DNA of 64,000 bases from Adenophora triphylla var. japonica (taxonomy: Eukaryota; Streptophyta; Magnoliopsida; Asterales; Campanulaceae): positions 1 through 64,000 of the forward strand of contig JAFEMH010005376.1 of the NCBI GenBank assembly GCA_022495995.1, read 5' to 3'. Below the pieces are notes generated by a model. That model had not been told where the DNA came from, ran no database searches, and saw only the letters and a program-made list of their open reading frames with translations. Shown here piece by piece: positions 23,241 to 34,442 of the stretch. Numbering within the stretch: position 1 is the stretch's first letter; each line of letters opens with the position of its first letter. A program made the position numbers and the translations under genes.

Positions 23241-24119
23241 AAGAATGTAATAACTAAATGTTAATGTATGAGATTTTTTTTCTCCCCTTGTTCATTGCAG
23301 GCATTTTTAGAAAGAAATTACACAAATGTAATCAAGAAATCAATTGATGATGCTATTGAGATTTTTTTAAGAAAAGGGAACAGCGTTAGGTTTATCCTAT
23401 TCCCGATACACACACCAGCAGTAGCCAGGTTGGCCGAGCATTGGACTCTACTAGCACTTGATGTCAAAACACGAGAATACAGGTTTTATAACTCTTATCA
23501 TTCAAGGGTGGACAACATAAAGGATCCCTATGCAGTTCATGCCAAACTGATGATAATGTGATAACACATATGATTTCATATTAGGATTTTGACTATCATG
23601 ATTATTAATTGCTTCTTTTTTTTAATTTTATAGTATGACTATACAAGGAAGTTATATATTGGAGAAGAGAAATCAACTCCTGAAGATACTCAAGTGGAGA
23701 AGTTCATTGAAGTTGAAAGCACGCCACAATAAATATCGGGCAGTCTTGATTGTGGAATGCAAGTTCTAATGATGATAAAAGATTATTTTGATTATTCAGC
23801 TGTTAGAACAAGCTATGAAAATATGAAGTGAACCAGTTTCGAGCAAAAGTGTTTGAGGATTTTCTGGATGATGAGCATATTAGGAACATTTAATTCTGGA
23901 TAATGTTAGTTTATATTTGGTATTCAAATGCATATGGCTAGAAACTGTATTTTGTCATTGTAACCTAGATACATAACTACTAGTTGTTAATGTACGTTGT
24001 TTTAAACTAGAATTTCTGAGTAATCCATCCCATATACTTTTATGTTGTTGGTGTTGCCATTTACAGTCCATATTTTTTGCTTGAGCAATAAGAAATGAAT
24101 ATCTCTTATTTGTGTATAT

Positions 24120-24490
24120 TAGAAACAACTGATAATTAACCTTATTAGTTATTTTTATGTGTTGTTGTACTAAAAGGTTAGAGAAAATAATTTATATTCA
24201 CATTTATCAGTTGTGGAAAAATAAACTGATTATAACATTTATCAGTGTTGAAAGGCAACTGATAGTTATGATTTATCTGTTGATGATGTTCTGTGACGTT
24301 TGGAAAAACAACTGATACTTATACTTGGTGAATCTCAATTGTTTATTAACCCTATTGCACAAATACATATACAAAATAACTGATAATTAAACTTATCAGT
24401 TGTTTTTTAGTTCTTTCAGGTTAAGAGGTTTGAGAAAACAACTGATAAGTTTGAGAAAACAACTGATAAGTACATTTATCAGTTGACTGG
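24120..24490. repeat. MULE palindromic motif cluster between the two convergent genes
   Basis: Repeated AACAACTGATA and TTATCAGTTG words in the interval where the Ulp1-like gene (+) and the transposase gene (-) end. A direct duplication of GAGAAAACAACTGATAAGT occurs at about 24431-24470. Confidence 0.75.
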
Positions 24491-24663
24491 ATCACAAGTA
24501 AGATCTATCAACAGAACTTTCACAAATGTGAAATATAATTAAAAACAATAAATAAATGTAATAAAAATGAATTAATACCAAAGAATTAATGTATTTTTAG
24601 AATACGATATAAAGTACTATATCAATGGCTAACAATGTATGTATTAAAGAAAATTCAAAATTA

Positions 24664-27113
24664 CTACATAGGTTCCTTGCAAGACTTTCGATTGTGGTTA
24701 CCCACTTTCCCACAGCGACTGCACGTAATCTTTCTTTTCGTAATCTCATCCCTAGAAGGGATACGATTCTTTCTAGGCCTTCCAGGAGGATGAATTACGA
24801 CTGGGGGGGAGTATAACAGGTTTTTCAGTAGTAGGTGGTTCCCCAAACGACACATATGGGTGAATAGCATTAGCATAGGACACTCTGTAGTAACTCGTAT
24901 AAAAATACGGCTCAATGTATTCAATTGGATTATCAGTTGCTTTATACAAAGCAGCTAAAGCATGAACGCAAGGGAAGCCATCTTGTTGCCACTTTCCATA
25001 TGTACATGTATAATCTTCAATGTTAACAACCATTGTAGGAAAAGAATGTACTTCATACACGAACTTAGAAGAATCATATACTATCCACGGTCTTCCCATC
25101 TCAATATTCTCATTGTACCTCTTATCCATCGGTGGACACAACGTAGAGGTCCAACTAGTTGACTCTTCTCTACGCTTTGACATCTGTGCCATTACCTTCA
25201 AGCGAATTTCATCTATAAGCTCCATAATAGGCAGTGAACGACCATCTTTGAACTGGGCATTAAAGGACTCAAGAAAGATTCGAAGACATTTCCCATATCG
25301 CATACCATTAAAATATGAATTTGCATAGTTTTCGTAGTTATCCAAGAATTGAGTGACATTTGTACCACCTTCAGCCTTCACTTTTTCTAATAAATCATGA
25401 AAAAGCTCTCTTGTAGGGGGCTTCTGCACACTCACTAAGTTTAAAACACATCTTCTTCTTAAGCCCTAGATGACATGCTTTCATCTTGTCCTTTAAGTTG
25501 TTCTTCAAATGAACCATACAAAATGAATGAAAACAATCTTCCATGACAACCTTAATTGTTGTAATAATACCTTGATGTCGATCCGAAACTAACGTCACAT
25601 CCCTTTCACCAATGACATGTTTAAGTTGTTCCATAAACCAAGTCCAATTTGCTGTATCTTCACCACCAACAATTGCAAATGCCAAGTTAAGTCCTATATT
25701 CATGAAATAGGAAAATAAACAGGTTAAATTGCATTGAAATTGACTGCAGATGTGAAAAAGATATTTCACTAAACAACTGATAAAACAAGTTATCAGTTGT
25801 TCACTGTTGAAGGACAAAATTTGCATGTAAACAGTTCAAAACAACCGATATTCAATCTTATCGGTTGTACTTTCATAACATGTTACACAAATGCATATGC
25901 AAAACAACCGATAAGAGTGACTATCGCTGTTCATGTCAAAGGAATTAACAGCTTGTTCATGTAAATTTTCAAAATAACCGATAATTACATATAAACAACT
26001 CGATAAAACAAGTAATTCATACCGAATTTCCGTCTTTCGCTGTTGCTGCAAGTAGGGTCCCTTTGAATTTTCCATGGAGAAAAGTACCATCAACAAACAA
26101 CAAAGGATGACAATATCGGAATCCTTTTATGCAAGCACCAAAAGAGACGAAACACCTCATAAAATGGCCAGTTTTGGGATCAGATTCAAGGAAAAACTTG
26201 TTGATCGGATCCAACTGCTTCATTTTCCTAAAGTAACTTCTAAGGTTATCATAAGAGATGGATTCTTCTCCAAATACTACTTCCCTAGCTTTCTCAAGAG
26301 CATACCAAACAATTCTGTAAATAACATCATGTCCAAACCTAGTTTTAAGAGTCCTCAAAACTTCTGCAGCTCCAATTGATGGCTTACCTCGAACAATTTA
26401 TGTATGGAATCCGATACAACATTAGAATTTACCCTACCACCTTTTCCACTACGATGCATATCCCCACATGTATGATTTGACTCAAACTTCTTTATCTAAG
26501 CAAATCCATTTGCATTCTCAATAGAGACATGGATCCTCCAAGGACAATCTTTAGAAACTTTATGAATACATTCTGCAGTAACACGTTTCTTGTCATTAGA
26601 AACAAAGTTAAACTTAAATCCAACCTCAGTAGCATACTTTCATAATTTGATACAAAACTCAGTTATTCCTCCTTCGAAAACCTGCCCAACTCCTTTTATA
26701 TCCGTAGCCCACTTCTTAGTTAACAGATCCGTTTCATCATGGTGGAAAAAATTCACAGCAAGATCATTATTGCTACTGTATTCAACCTCATTAGATGTAG
26801 TTCCACAAAAAATGGCAGACGTTGAATAATTATTTGCACAAATAAGCTCACCCTTTCTTTTAACCTGAATATCCATAGATTTGATGCCACTACGCACAAC
26901 CATTATACCCATGTTCTTGTAATCATCTTCGCTATCAAGTACATATTTTATGTTCCCAGGTAAAACATAAAACAAATAGAGATTATCCCTATTCAACGAC
27001 TCCCAACGTGAACATACAAACTCAATTATAGAATCATAAGAAGCAAACTGATTAAAGTTGCCTATAACAGTCAAGCCATCATGCTTGAACAAAAACAATA
27101 CCAAAGAATCCAT
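24664..27113 (-). CDS. MURA-type (MuDR/FAR1 family) DDE transposase of the MULE
   Basis: The start chosen is the ATG at 27113 (MDSLVLFLFKHDG), followed by a PB1-like N-terminal domain (LYFVYVLPGNIK-like, about 26900-27100). The MULE catalytic core follows: FVDGTFLHGKFKGT with the first Asp (about 26100), LVSDRHQGI with the second Asp (about 25595), and LESFNAQFKDGR, a candidate for the Glu (about 25255). After it come a SWIM-type zinc finger (CTYGKWQQDGFPCVHALA, about 24975) and a C-terminal zinc knuckle (CSRCGKVGNHNRKSC, about 24680). An intron lies between about 26020 and 25695 (minus-strand GTATGAATT ... GAATATAG) and holds copies of the MULE palindromic motif. Frame breaks near 26370-26640 and 25440 prevent one continuous ORF. 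The enzyme would bind the MULE ends and cut and rejoin DNA in the nucleus. It may be inactive as written. Confidence 0.85.
25770..26000. repeat. MULE palindromic motif cluster inside the transposase intron
   Basis: Copies of AACAACTGATA/TATCAGTTG, several in the altered form AACAACCGATA and TATCGGTTGT. It lies between the transposase exons on the minus strand. The altered forms differ from the standard ones exactly at the CAG/CTG trinucleotide. Confidence 0.75.
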
Positions 27114-27740
27114 TGCAATGAGATGAAAGCTGCATACACAAAAAAAAAACATTACATAGCAGTAAACAAAAGTGATAAATGATTATAGAAATTCAAACAA
27201 ATTATAATCGAATGCAATATGATTCAGAAAATCAGGTATTTGCTATGAAGAATGAGAGTTAATTTGTGAATCTAAATAAACATACCTTTGTTCTACTTGA
27301 GATTCGGAATAAATCACTTCAGATCTGGAAATCAAAGTGATAATCGATGACAATGAGGTTAGAAATACTCGGATTGAATTGGAAATCAAACAATATCAAC
27401 GATTAGATTGAAATTTTAAGCGAAATTGAAATATGAAAAAAAAAAATCGCCATCGCAATCTCACAGAGAAGAGAAAATTATGCGCCGCCTGGAATGAAAA
27501 ATTTAGAAACTATGTTTATAAAGGAGGACCTGCGAGGAATTACAGAAAGTTATAATCCCCTCCGAGGTAAGAGAGTGAAGTTATTTGTAAATTCCATAGT
27601 TAATGGAGTATTAATTTGTAGAAACGGAATTTACAAGTTTTTTTTGTAAATTTTGACTTTTTCAGTGACTTTTTTGTAAAAAGTCCTAATTTTTTTTATT
27701 TGTAGAAATTGGTTTTTTTTGAAACTGAAAAAATAAAAAA

Positions 27741-29138
27741 TAAAATATATTCTGAATAAGCGTTTGGAATGAAGCGCGCTTTGATGTGAAGAAACTTGGT
27801 TGAGTGCTACTATCAAAAAGGACATGTAGCGGCACCGGCGGTGGCGAACCTCACCTCCACATCCGTCGTCCGGCTACCAGATCCCAAGAATTGCCAATGA
27901 GATTGCAACATGGGGTGGTTCACAATAACCAGAGTCGGAGATAAGAACTTTGTACAGCTGATTGGAACCAACAAACAAAAACTCTGCAATCTCATCACTG
28001 AAATCCTCTCCATTTTAGGCTTTCTACGGTACTAGTGTATATACATCATCTTGATCAGATCAATTGGTCAATAACAACAAACGAAATTTAAATCACACAA
28101 ATAAAACATTCGTTTAATTTTTGAAATTTTCCCTTGACCTTTTAGTTCTCTGAAACTCAAATGACGTACACCAGATGAAGGAGCCACAGCAAACCCCAAA
28201 TCTACTGGAAAGTTCCAGGATTTATAGAGCAGGGACGGCAAACCAGAAAAATTGGGCAAGCACTCAGAAGGCCTATTCAAGATCTATTGATAGAATCAAA
28301 CAAATTGATGACTTAATCAAATTATAATGAAAATATTTTGAGAAACAAAACTACTGGGATTTAGAACAGAGAATTACTTCAGCAGTAAATGTGATGTTCA
28401 TGAGTTTACTAGAGCTTTCAAATTACAAAAGTTGAACTCAAGAGAAGTCCAATTTTCCATTTCTGTAGTTTCCACAGTTGTACAGGAAAAAAGAACTCGA
28501 GACAACACATAATAAACTACTAGAGACATCCAATTATCCAAAGAAAGAAGAGATTTTGAGCTACATAAGATGGCCAAAAACAACATAAGGGAATTTTATG
28601 CAACCATACCTTTTAGTTACTCATTTGCATTTTACAGCAAGAAACCACACAAAAAGTAAAATCAACTGATTATTTTAATCATGAAAACAGACAAAAGTTA
28701 AATTGTACATTGGGTAATAAAATATGTATGAAAACTGATGTAGTATCGCGACGAGCTCAATTTCAAGATGAAGAATACAAACTACTCCCACCATCCGAAG
28801 GAATATTCCCTCTTTTTTTCCATTTCATTCAATCCCAAAGTCCAATCTCTAGATGATGTAATAATTTGAAGGTAATTTCAAAAAATATACAGGCAAAGCA
28901 ACATTCTTAACATTTATAGCAAACCCTAAAATCAAGTGATGGAGTCATCCTTGAACATAGCCCAAAATTCCAACGTCAAATTCCATCAAAGGTAGGGCAA
29001 ATGATTGACGATTTTTTTTTCCGGGTATTAACTCAATCGAGGGTTTAACAAAAGTAGGTAACAAAATCAATAACGAAACAAAAAAAAATGTAATAATTCA
29101 AATGGTTTGTGTAAAGCACAAACCTTAGCGGTGAAGGT
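27741..29138. other. Interval between the MULE and the first copia element
   Basis: No gene recognised. On the minus strand, 28000-27870 gives about 44 open codons (EDFSDEIAEFLFVGSNQLYK ...) that could be an exon of an unknown gene, but it has no convincing neighbours. Another short open piece lies at 28280-28100 (minus). The rest is AT-rich without clear repeats. The last five bases before the copia element are AAGGT; the expected matching target duplication cannot be seen on the far side. Confidence 0.35.
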
Positions 29139-30413
29139 TGAAAGGCCCTTTGTTTAAAAGCAGATGATCAGACAGCTATGGTTTGGCTTAGCTGTCAGAT
29201 GATAGTTTGAATTGTGCAGCGGAATAAAAGAGACTTGAAATAATGATAGGACACGAGACACAAAGAAGTAATGTAAGTGTGTGAATGTGAATGCAAGAAT
29301 GTAATAACACAGAGAATTTAAAGTGGTTCAGAGTTCACTCCTCCTACATCCACCCCCACTGTCAATCTTGACAAGTGAGATCAATTTTATTATAATCTTT
29401 AATCAACAAAAATTACAAATGATTGATTTAGGCAAGTTCCTTGAACTTCCTCTTCCTAATTAGTACATAACTAGGGATACACTTAAAGTACGCCTTAAGT
29501 GTTTTTACAACTTGAAGTACAATCAAGATTTTACAAAACAAATAACACACTCAAAGTACGCTTGAGTGATTACAATACTAATTCTACACCTAAAGTACAC
29601 TTAGGGTTTTGGATTTTGTGAATTAACACACTAGGGAGTTTTGTTGATGAGGCAGGTTTTGGGGTGAGGGTTTTGGTTTGGAACAGGGTTTAAAAGGGTA
29701 GGGATTGGTGAGTGTGTGTGTGGATTACGGAAGGTGTGTGTGGGTGTAAGGGAGAGGTTTTTGACCGTGAAAAGAGTATTTTTTCATGATTTGTGTAGAG
29801 GATGAATTCCTCTATTTATACCCTTCATTGTAGCCGTTGGAATATGACTGTAGCTACATTAATGAGCCTTGACCGGTCTTTTGCCCCACTTGTCCACTTG
29901 CAGTATTCATGAGCCGGCTTGAGCCGTGGCTTGAACCGAGAGCTTCCAGAAGGTCTTCTGGTCTTCATTGGTCTTCAATGGTGAACTTGGACACCAGTGA
30001 AGAACCAGGTTCCTCTTTGGTTCAGATTGTGGTAGCAGAGATTGAGACAAAGTGATGGCTATCAGAGGGATGAAGTCATGGCTGTCAGATCATACAAGGC
30101 TTAGCTATCAGAGATGTTCTCTAATAAGGACTGAGATGCACTTTGATGATCTTGATGGCTTAGAGAGTGAATATGATTCATGTTTTTGATTGAATGTAAT
30201 CATTGTATACAATAGAATCATAACTATCAAACTCATAGCCGTCGATATACCGAGGAATGAATATGAAGTTTGATTTGGTCACCATGAACTTAGCCGTCAG
30301 AGAAAAGGATCATGACCGATGCTCTTCCTCTTTTGATATAAACCCTGTTCTATATATATATTCCTTTATCAAAACCAACTAACTAAGACATTGATCAAAG
30401 TTAGGTCCTAACA
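29139..30413 (-). repeat. 3' LTR of copia element 1 (left copy)
   Basis: On the minus strand it runs TGTTAGGACCTAAC ... GGGCCTTTCA. It holds a TATA box (GTATAAATAG on the minus strand, 29812-29821) and many copies of a short AGCTGTCAG/GGCTATCAG word. It also has the 8-bp inverted pair GACAGCTA (29171-29178) / TAGCTGTC (29189-29196). Confidence 0.92.
29812..29821 (-). promoter_or_regulatory. TATA box in the 3' LTR of copia element 1
   Basis: GTATAAATAG on the minus strand, followed by AGGAATTCATCCTC. Same site in the right LTR at about 42095-42104. Position in the middle of the LTR fits a U3/R border. Confidence 0.6.
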
Positions 30414-30414
30414 A

Positions 30415-30429
30415 TTTCCCCCTTTTTGG
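30415..30429 (-). other. Polypurine tract of copia element 1
   Basis: CCAAAAAGGGGGAAA on the minus strand lies next to the start of the 3' LTR. It would prime second-strand DNA synthesis. Confidence 0.85.
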
Positions 30430-31649
30430 TAAAGGAAGATCTATTTTAGAACATGTTTTCACATTTGATAAGAGAAATAATAATAGATGAAATAAAACAA
30501 GGATTCATAGCAAGCACAAATAACCAAAGTGAGATTGAAATACATGAATTTAATCTCAAGAAAAGGTTCACAGACATTACAGTTATAAAACCGAGCCAAT
30601 CAAAACAACTTGTTTTAACAAACCAAAAACATTGTTTCATACAAACTACACTTCAATCATCGCCCGCTGATCATAGAACTCCTCTCTTTCTTGCCCGGGC
30701 CGAAATAATCGCATTTCTTTCTTCCTCTAGTTCTCTTCTCATATCCGGCTCCACTCCTCGTAGTAGAACTCATTGTTCCATTCCCATGACATCCTCTCAT
30801 CATACTTGAAGAATTTATCTTCCTTTGATTTCAGCTTGAGCTCTTGTAAGGGGCATCTCGATCATTTCGATTCTCATTGTGCCCCACAAATGTTTCTTTT
30901 GTTCCTTGTTCTCTTGTTTTTCATGGGCCCAATGGATTGATCTTGTGATTGAACCGACACTTGAGCTTCAGGAAAGGAATGAGTGGATTGCCGAGGAGGG
31001 TTGGTAAATGTAGGAGATGGAATTATTATTGGAGAGCCCGGATCTCGGACTAGAAGGAGCATCATCATCATCACCTGTCGAGTCCGAGGAAAGATCAATA
31101 ACAGCTCTGGTTCGTTTTGACTATCGCCAATGGATTCTCTGAATTCTTTGATCTCAGGAATAGAAACCAAGTTCATGAAGTGAGAGTTTTCATTAGGAGA
31201 GGTAAAGTTCATGGGATCAACAGTGATGAAGGGAGAAAGGTAGGGCTCAATTCCTGGATTAAGGGTTGGGGGAAAGATGTTGACTATTTTGCTTATCAAA
31301 AGCATGAGGGCATACTTTTGTTCAAACAGAGAAAGGAAAATGATTTTGCAAGGTCAATGCAGGGTGAAGACTAGACCCTTTGGCATATACAGCATGAATT
31401 GAGTGATGGAGATATGAGTTGGCTGAAAAGAACTTCCCAATCAAGAAGAGTATTGGGAGTGATGAACTTTGGGAATGATGGGATTTGGTGAACAAAGTTG
31501 GAGGTTGATGAGGTTCTTGACACTTGCCATTCTTCATAGGCAAAGAAAACTAACCCCGCAAGGTTTCTTGCCACTACAATCATCCCATTTCTTGACAGTT
31601 CCCAGATTTTGGATAGGTAAAGGGATTTGCAATTTCTGGAAAATGAGAC

Positions 31650-34090
31650 ACATGGGCTAACCCTTGCCTTGCTGTCTTGATGGAAGCAATAGAGAAATCA
31701 ATGCCACAGCTAAGCATCCAGGGTTCTTTCTTGGGAAGAAAGGATTGATTTTGAGAGGGAGGAATGGAAGTGCTTGGATGGTCGTCAGACCGGAAAGGAT
31801 GGGATCACTATCGACAAATCTTGACCTTCTCCAAAGAAGAATTGGACTATGAGGAGAGGCTTCAAAAGGATCATTTTCAGGATTGGAGAAGTTGGCTTGG
31901 AAGGTGCAGAGGCTTGGGTTGAAACAATGGGATTGACTCGAGGTTTGGCCAAGACTTTGATTGAGAGTATTTGAACCGAATTGAGATTTAAGGAGGTTTA
32001 AGGCTGCCCTTACTTCACTTTTGGCCAACCTTTTCTCAAGGATAGCCGTCATAGCTTCCTCATTTTCTTGAGTTCCATCAAGCACAAGGCCTTTGCAAGC
32101 ATTCACAATTGATTCTCCTTTTGAGACATGAATGGGATTAATCTCAACTCCAACCTTCTTGAGATTTTGAATGACCTTAGTAATATTATCAAGGTTCCCC
32201 TTTCAATTTCAACAGATGAGGCAGTGTTCATTTACGTGCTCGGCCTCGTGAATGGAAGGGAAGGTATGGCTATCAACATCCATAGCCGTCACCTTGGGGT
32301 TACTAGATGACTCTCCCGGTCCACTTCTTTTCTTCATTAACCTAAGTCTCGAGTTCATCTAGGGCCATTACCGATTCTTCCTCACTTAGAATATCATCAA
32401 GATACAAAAGAACAAATGTTCTTTTCAAGGTCGTGGTTTCCATCCAATTCAATAGCATCAATTGCCTTCAGATTTTGGCTAACTGCTGAGGATGGGAAGA
32501 GGGGATATTCTCATCAATGTTCCCCTTAAAGGTTGCTTCGTGATGGTTCTTTGAGGTTAAGAATGGCTTCAATGGCCGACTCGATGACCGTAGCCGGGTG
32601 TGGATGACTTGTCCACTCTAGGACTAATGTAAGTGGATTTTGGGGAAATGGAAGGGGTAGTTATTTTGGTTTTCTTGGCTTTGGGGGCTTTCTTTTCTAG
32701 TTTTCTTTTCTTTGGTAAAGTTTTAGAAGGAATGGATAAAGAGGATTGTACCTTGGATCCGGTAGCCGTCCGCCCGGCGGGATAGCCGTCGAGGTGCCTT
32801 TCCTTTAAGCCGTGTTTTTGACAATTTGATAGCCGCCCGGAGTTCTTGAGGATCTACATCAAGATCACCAAAGATGAGTTTGTTCCATAGTGTCATCTCC
32901 ATGGCTATCAATGACATCTCTTTCTTCAACATCCTTAGCATGGCCGCCGATATGGTTCCTTCACCGTCGCCTACCGCATCATCCTTGCTTTTGCCTTTCT
33001 TGCTAGGAGATACCACAGCTCTTCTTTAACACTCCAGCTTTCTTGACATTGGTCTTCACTCCTCTTTTTATTCTCCTACTTGTAGCCAATGCTATCAACT
33101 CCTTCCAAAGGTTGAATCTTCTTCCTTGTTTCCTCTTCCACTTTTCATGTGCTTCTTTGAAACTTTTCATGCTCATATCTCCAAATTTTCATAACAATTC
33201 CTTTCTTTTGTTTCAATGAAAATGTTCTTTCATTGAAACACCTTGTCTCGTATAGCTTCACGCCTTCACCACTTCTTGGATAGAGCAGGTTTGAGCTTTG
33301 GAATTAGAACTTCAAGAATTCCACTCATGAATCTGAAGTTGTTCATCCTTCCACCTTGCTTCTTGAATTTGAGAGTAGAGGATGAGACTGCAAGTTGGAA
33401 ATTGTGAAGAAGAACAATGCACCAATTTGTGTCCTTGGTCATTAGGCTCAAGATTCGCTTCCACTCATTTGATCCCATTTGATCAAATGAGGATTGCTTG
33501 CCATCAATGGCTTTGTTGACCACATCCATCGTAGTTGACTTGAAGATATCATCTTTGTTTTTCACCATTGCTTTGTCTTGAACAACTTTGAAGTCTCGTG
33601 ACTTTCACACCAAGAAATTTCTCATATACTGTCTTCAATCTCTCTCGACCCTCTATCCCATATATTTTTCACAAGATCTTCTTTATTTGGGATTCCCATA
33701 GACATCACTAACCATTTCTTGAGTGATAGTTATCTCCACATTTTCTATGGTGGCGCTTATTGAATTATTTTCATTGTTTCTTCTTCCTACCAAATAAATT
33801 TCTCTCGCACGCTTCTTCATAAATTGGGGGTTCGCTCCCATAAAATCAAGTAATTCGTTTACCTCAAGAAGTTCTTTGATGAGAATTCCTACTTCGTAAT
33901 CATAGAAGTTAGGTTTGATGAAGTAACCATGAGCATCCGGGTACATTGCTTTTGGGTCCGCCATTGATGTCAAAAAATTAGGGTCAAGAGATACGATGGT
34001 GGATTGAAGAGGGAAGGAGACAAATTTTAAACTGAGAATTAATGGAACAGGGATTTTAGTAATTACGAGAGGAGAGAGAGCCAAATAATG
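31650..34090 (-). pseudogene. Post-pol sense-strand ORFs of copia element 1 (unknown function)
   Basis: After RNase H and before the 3' LTR there are minus-strand open pieces at 34084-33683 (contains FLTSMADPKAMYPDAHGYFI and FMKKRAREIYLVGRRNN), 33568-33266 (WCIVLLHNFQLAVSSSTLKF), 33016-32723 (Lys/Ser-rich, KKEMSLIAMEMTLWN) and 32106-31657. They read as one long gene broken by frameshifts. The 33.7-34.1 kb piece recalls the 'putative plant transposon protein' domain found beside some plant retroelements, but I am not sure. It is not an obvious envelope: no clear signal peptide or membrane segment. Confidence 0.5.
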
Positions 34091-34389
34091 AGTGGAAAGT
34101 GGGTTTTAATGGGCATTGGGGGTTTCAAAGTTTAGTAACGTTCATATGAACAAAGGGTCTTTACCCTTCCCCACGTTGAGATATTAATTCCCACAAAACA
34201 CAAGAAAAACATTCTCTTTTTCAAGGAGTTTTGCAGGGGAAGAGATGACGAAGGAAGTGACAATTGTGAGCAATTAACACGATCAAATCACTTAAAGGTT
34301 GCTTTAACCTAGCTGTTGAAAGAAAACTCTGACAGTTAAGCTAGTATGAATGATGATGGCTGTCTGAGATAGCTGGGTGAAAATTGCCT

Positions 34390-34396
34390 ATAAAAC
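34390..34396 (+). promoter_or_regulatory. TATA box upstream of the antisense ORF
   Basis: TATAAAA, 47 bp before the ATG at 34443 (measured from the end of the box). The spacing fits a plant core promoter with a short leader. Confidence 0.45.
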
Positions 34397-34442
34397 AAGG
34401 ACAACTTCAGAGGAAAATTATTCGATTGATTTATAAACACAA

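Larger units (their letters stand above)
20436..23900 (+). pseudogene. Ulp1-like cysteine protease gene of the MULE, 3' part (coiled coil and C48 peptidase domain)
   Basis: The frame resumes with SMKDFNWSQAIVDYLMNSV, the end of the DUF1985-like domain. A strongly acidic and then charged coiled-coil region follows (about 21250-22290, heptads rich in E, K and L). The C48 peptidase part includes LIDGYIEIM (22715), HWTLLALD with the catalytic His (about 23438), then FYNSYHS, where Ulp1 enzymes usually have an Asp, and LDCGMQVL with the catalytic Cys (23748-23756). Ulp1 enzymes cleave SUMO or related conjugates; for MULE versions the substrate is not known. Introns are suggested by AACAACTGATA-rich gaps at 20770-21200, 22600-22710 and 22820-23300. 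Stops and frame changes (for example near 21840 and 23730) suggest decay or consensus error. Interrupted by the CACTA, it should not be expressed whole. Confidence 0.75.
4340..27740. mobile_element. Mutator-like element (KI-MULE type) carrying a Ulp1-like protease gene and a MURA transposase; host of a nested CACTA
   Basis: Two genes of one element face each other: a DUF1985/coiled-coil/Ulp1 gene (+, split between 5790-6387 and 20436-23900) and a MURA-type transposase (-, 24664-27113). MULEs that carry a Ulp1 peptidase gene are a known plant class ('Kaonashi'). The two ends look alike in character (runs of TTTACAAAA and TTTTACAAAAA near 4370-4450 and, inverted, near 27610-27720), but I could not align exact inverted termini or a 9-bp target duplication, so the limits are approximate to about 100-200 bp. 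Without the CACTA the MULE would be about 9.4 kb. A palindromic repeat motif (see repeat entries) runs through it and is missing from the CACTA. Confidence 0.75.

Noticed and set aside
27813..28280. Small minus-strand genes at 28013-27813 and 28280-28068
   Set aside because: Short, no recognised motif, no supporting splice structure; kept only as a remark.
31117..32310. Plus-strand ORFs at 31117-31374, 31469-31660 and 31664-31852
   Set aside because: They overlap better sense-strand (minus) post-pol frames, have no promoter-like signal and show no motif, unlike the antisense ORF at 34443.
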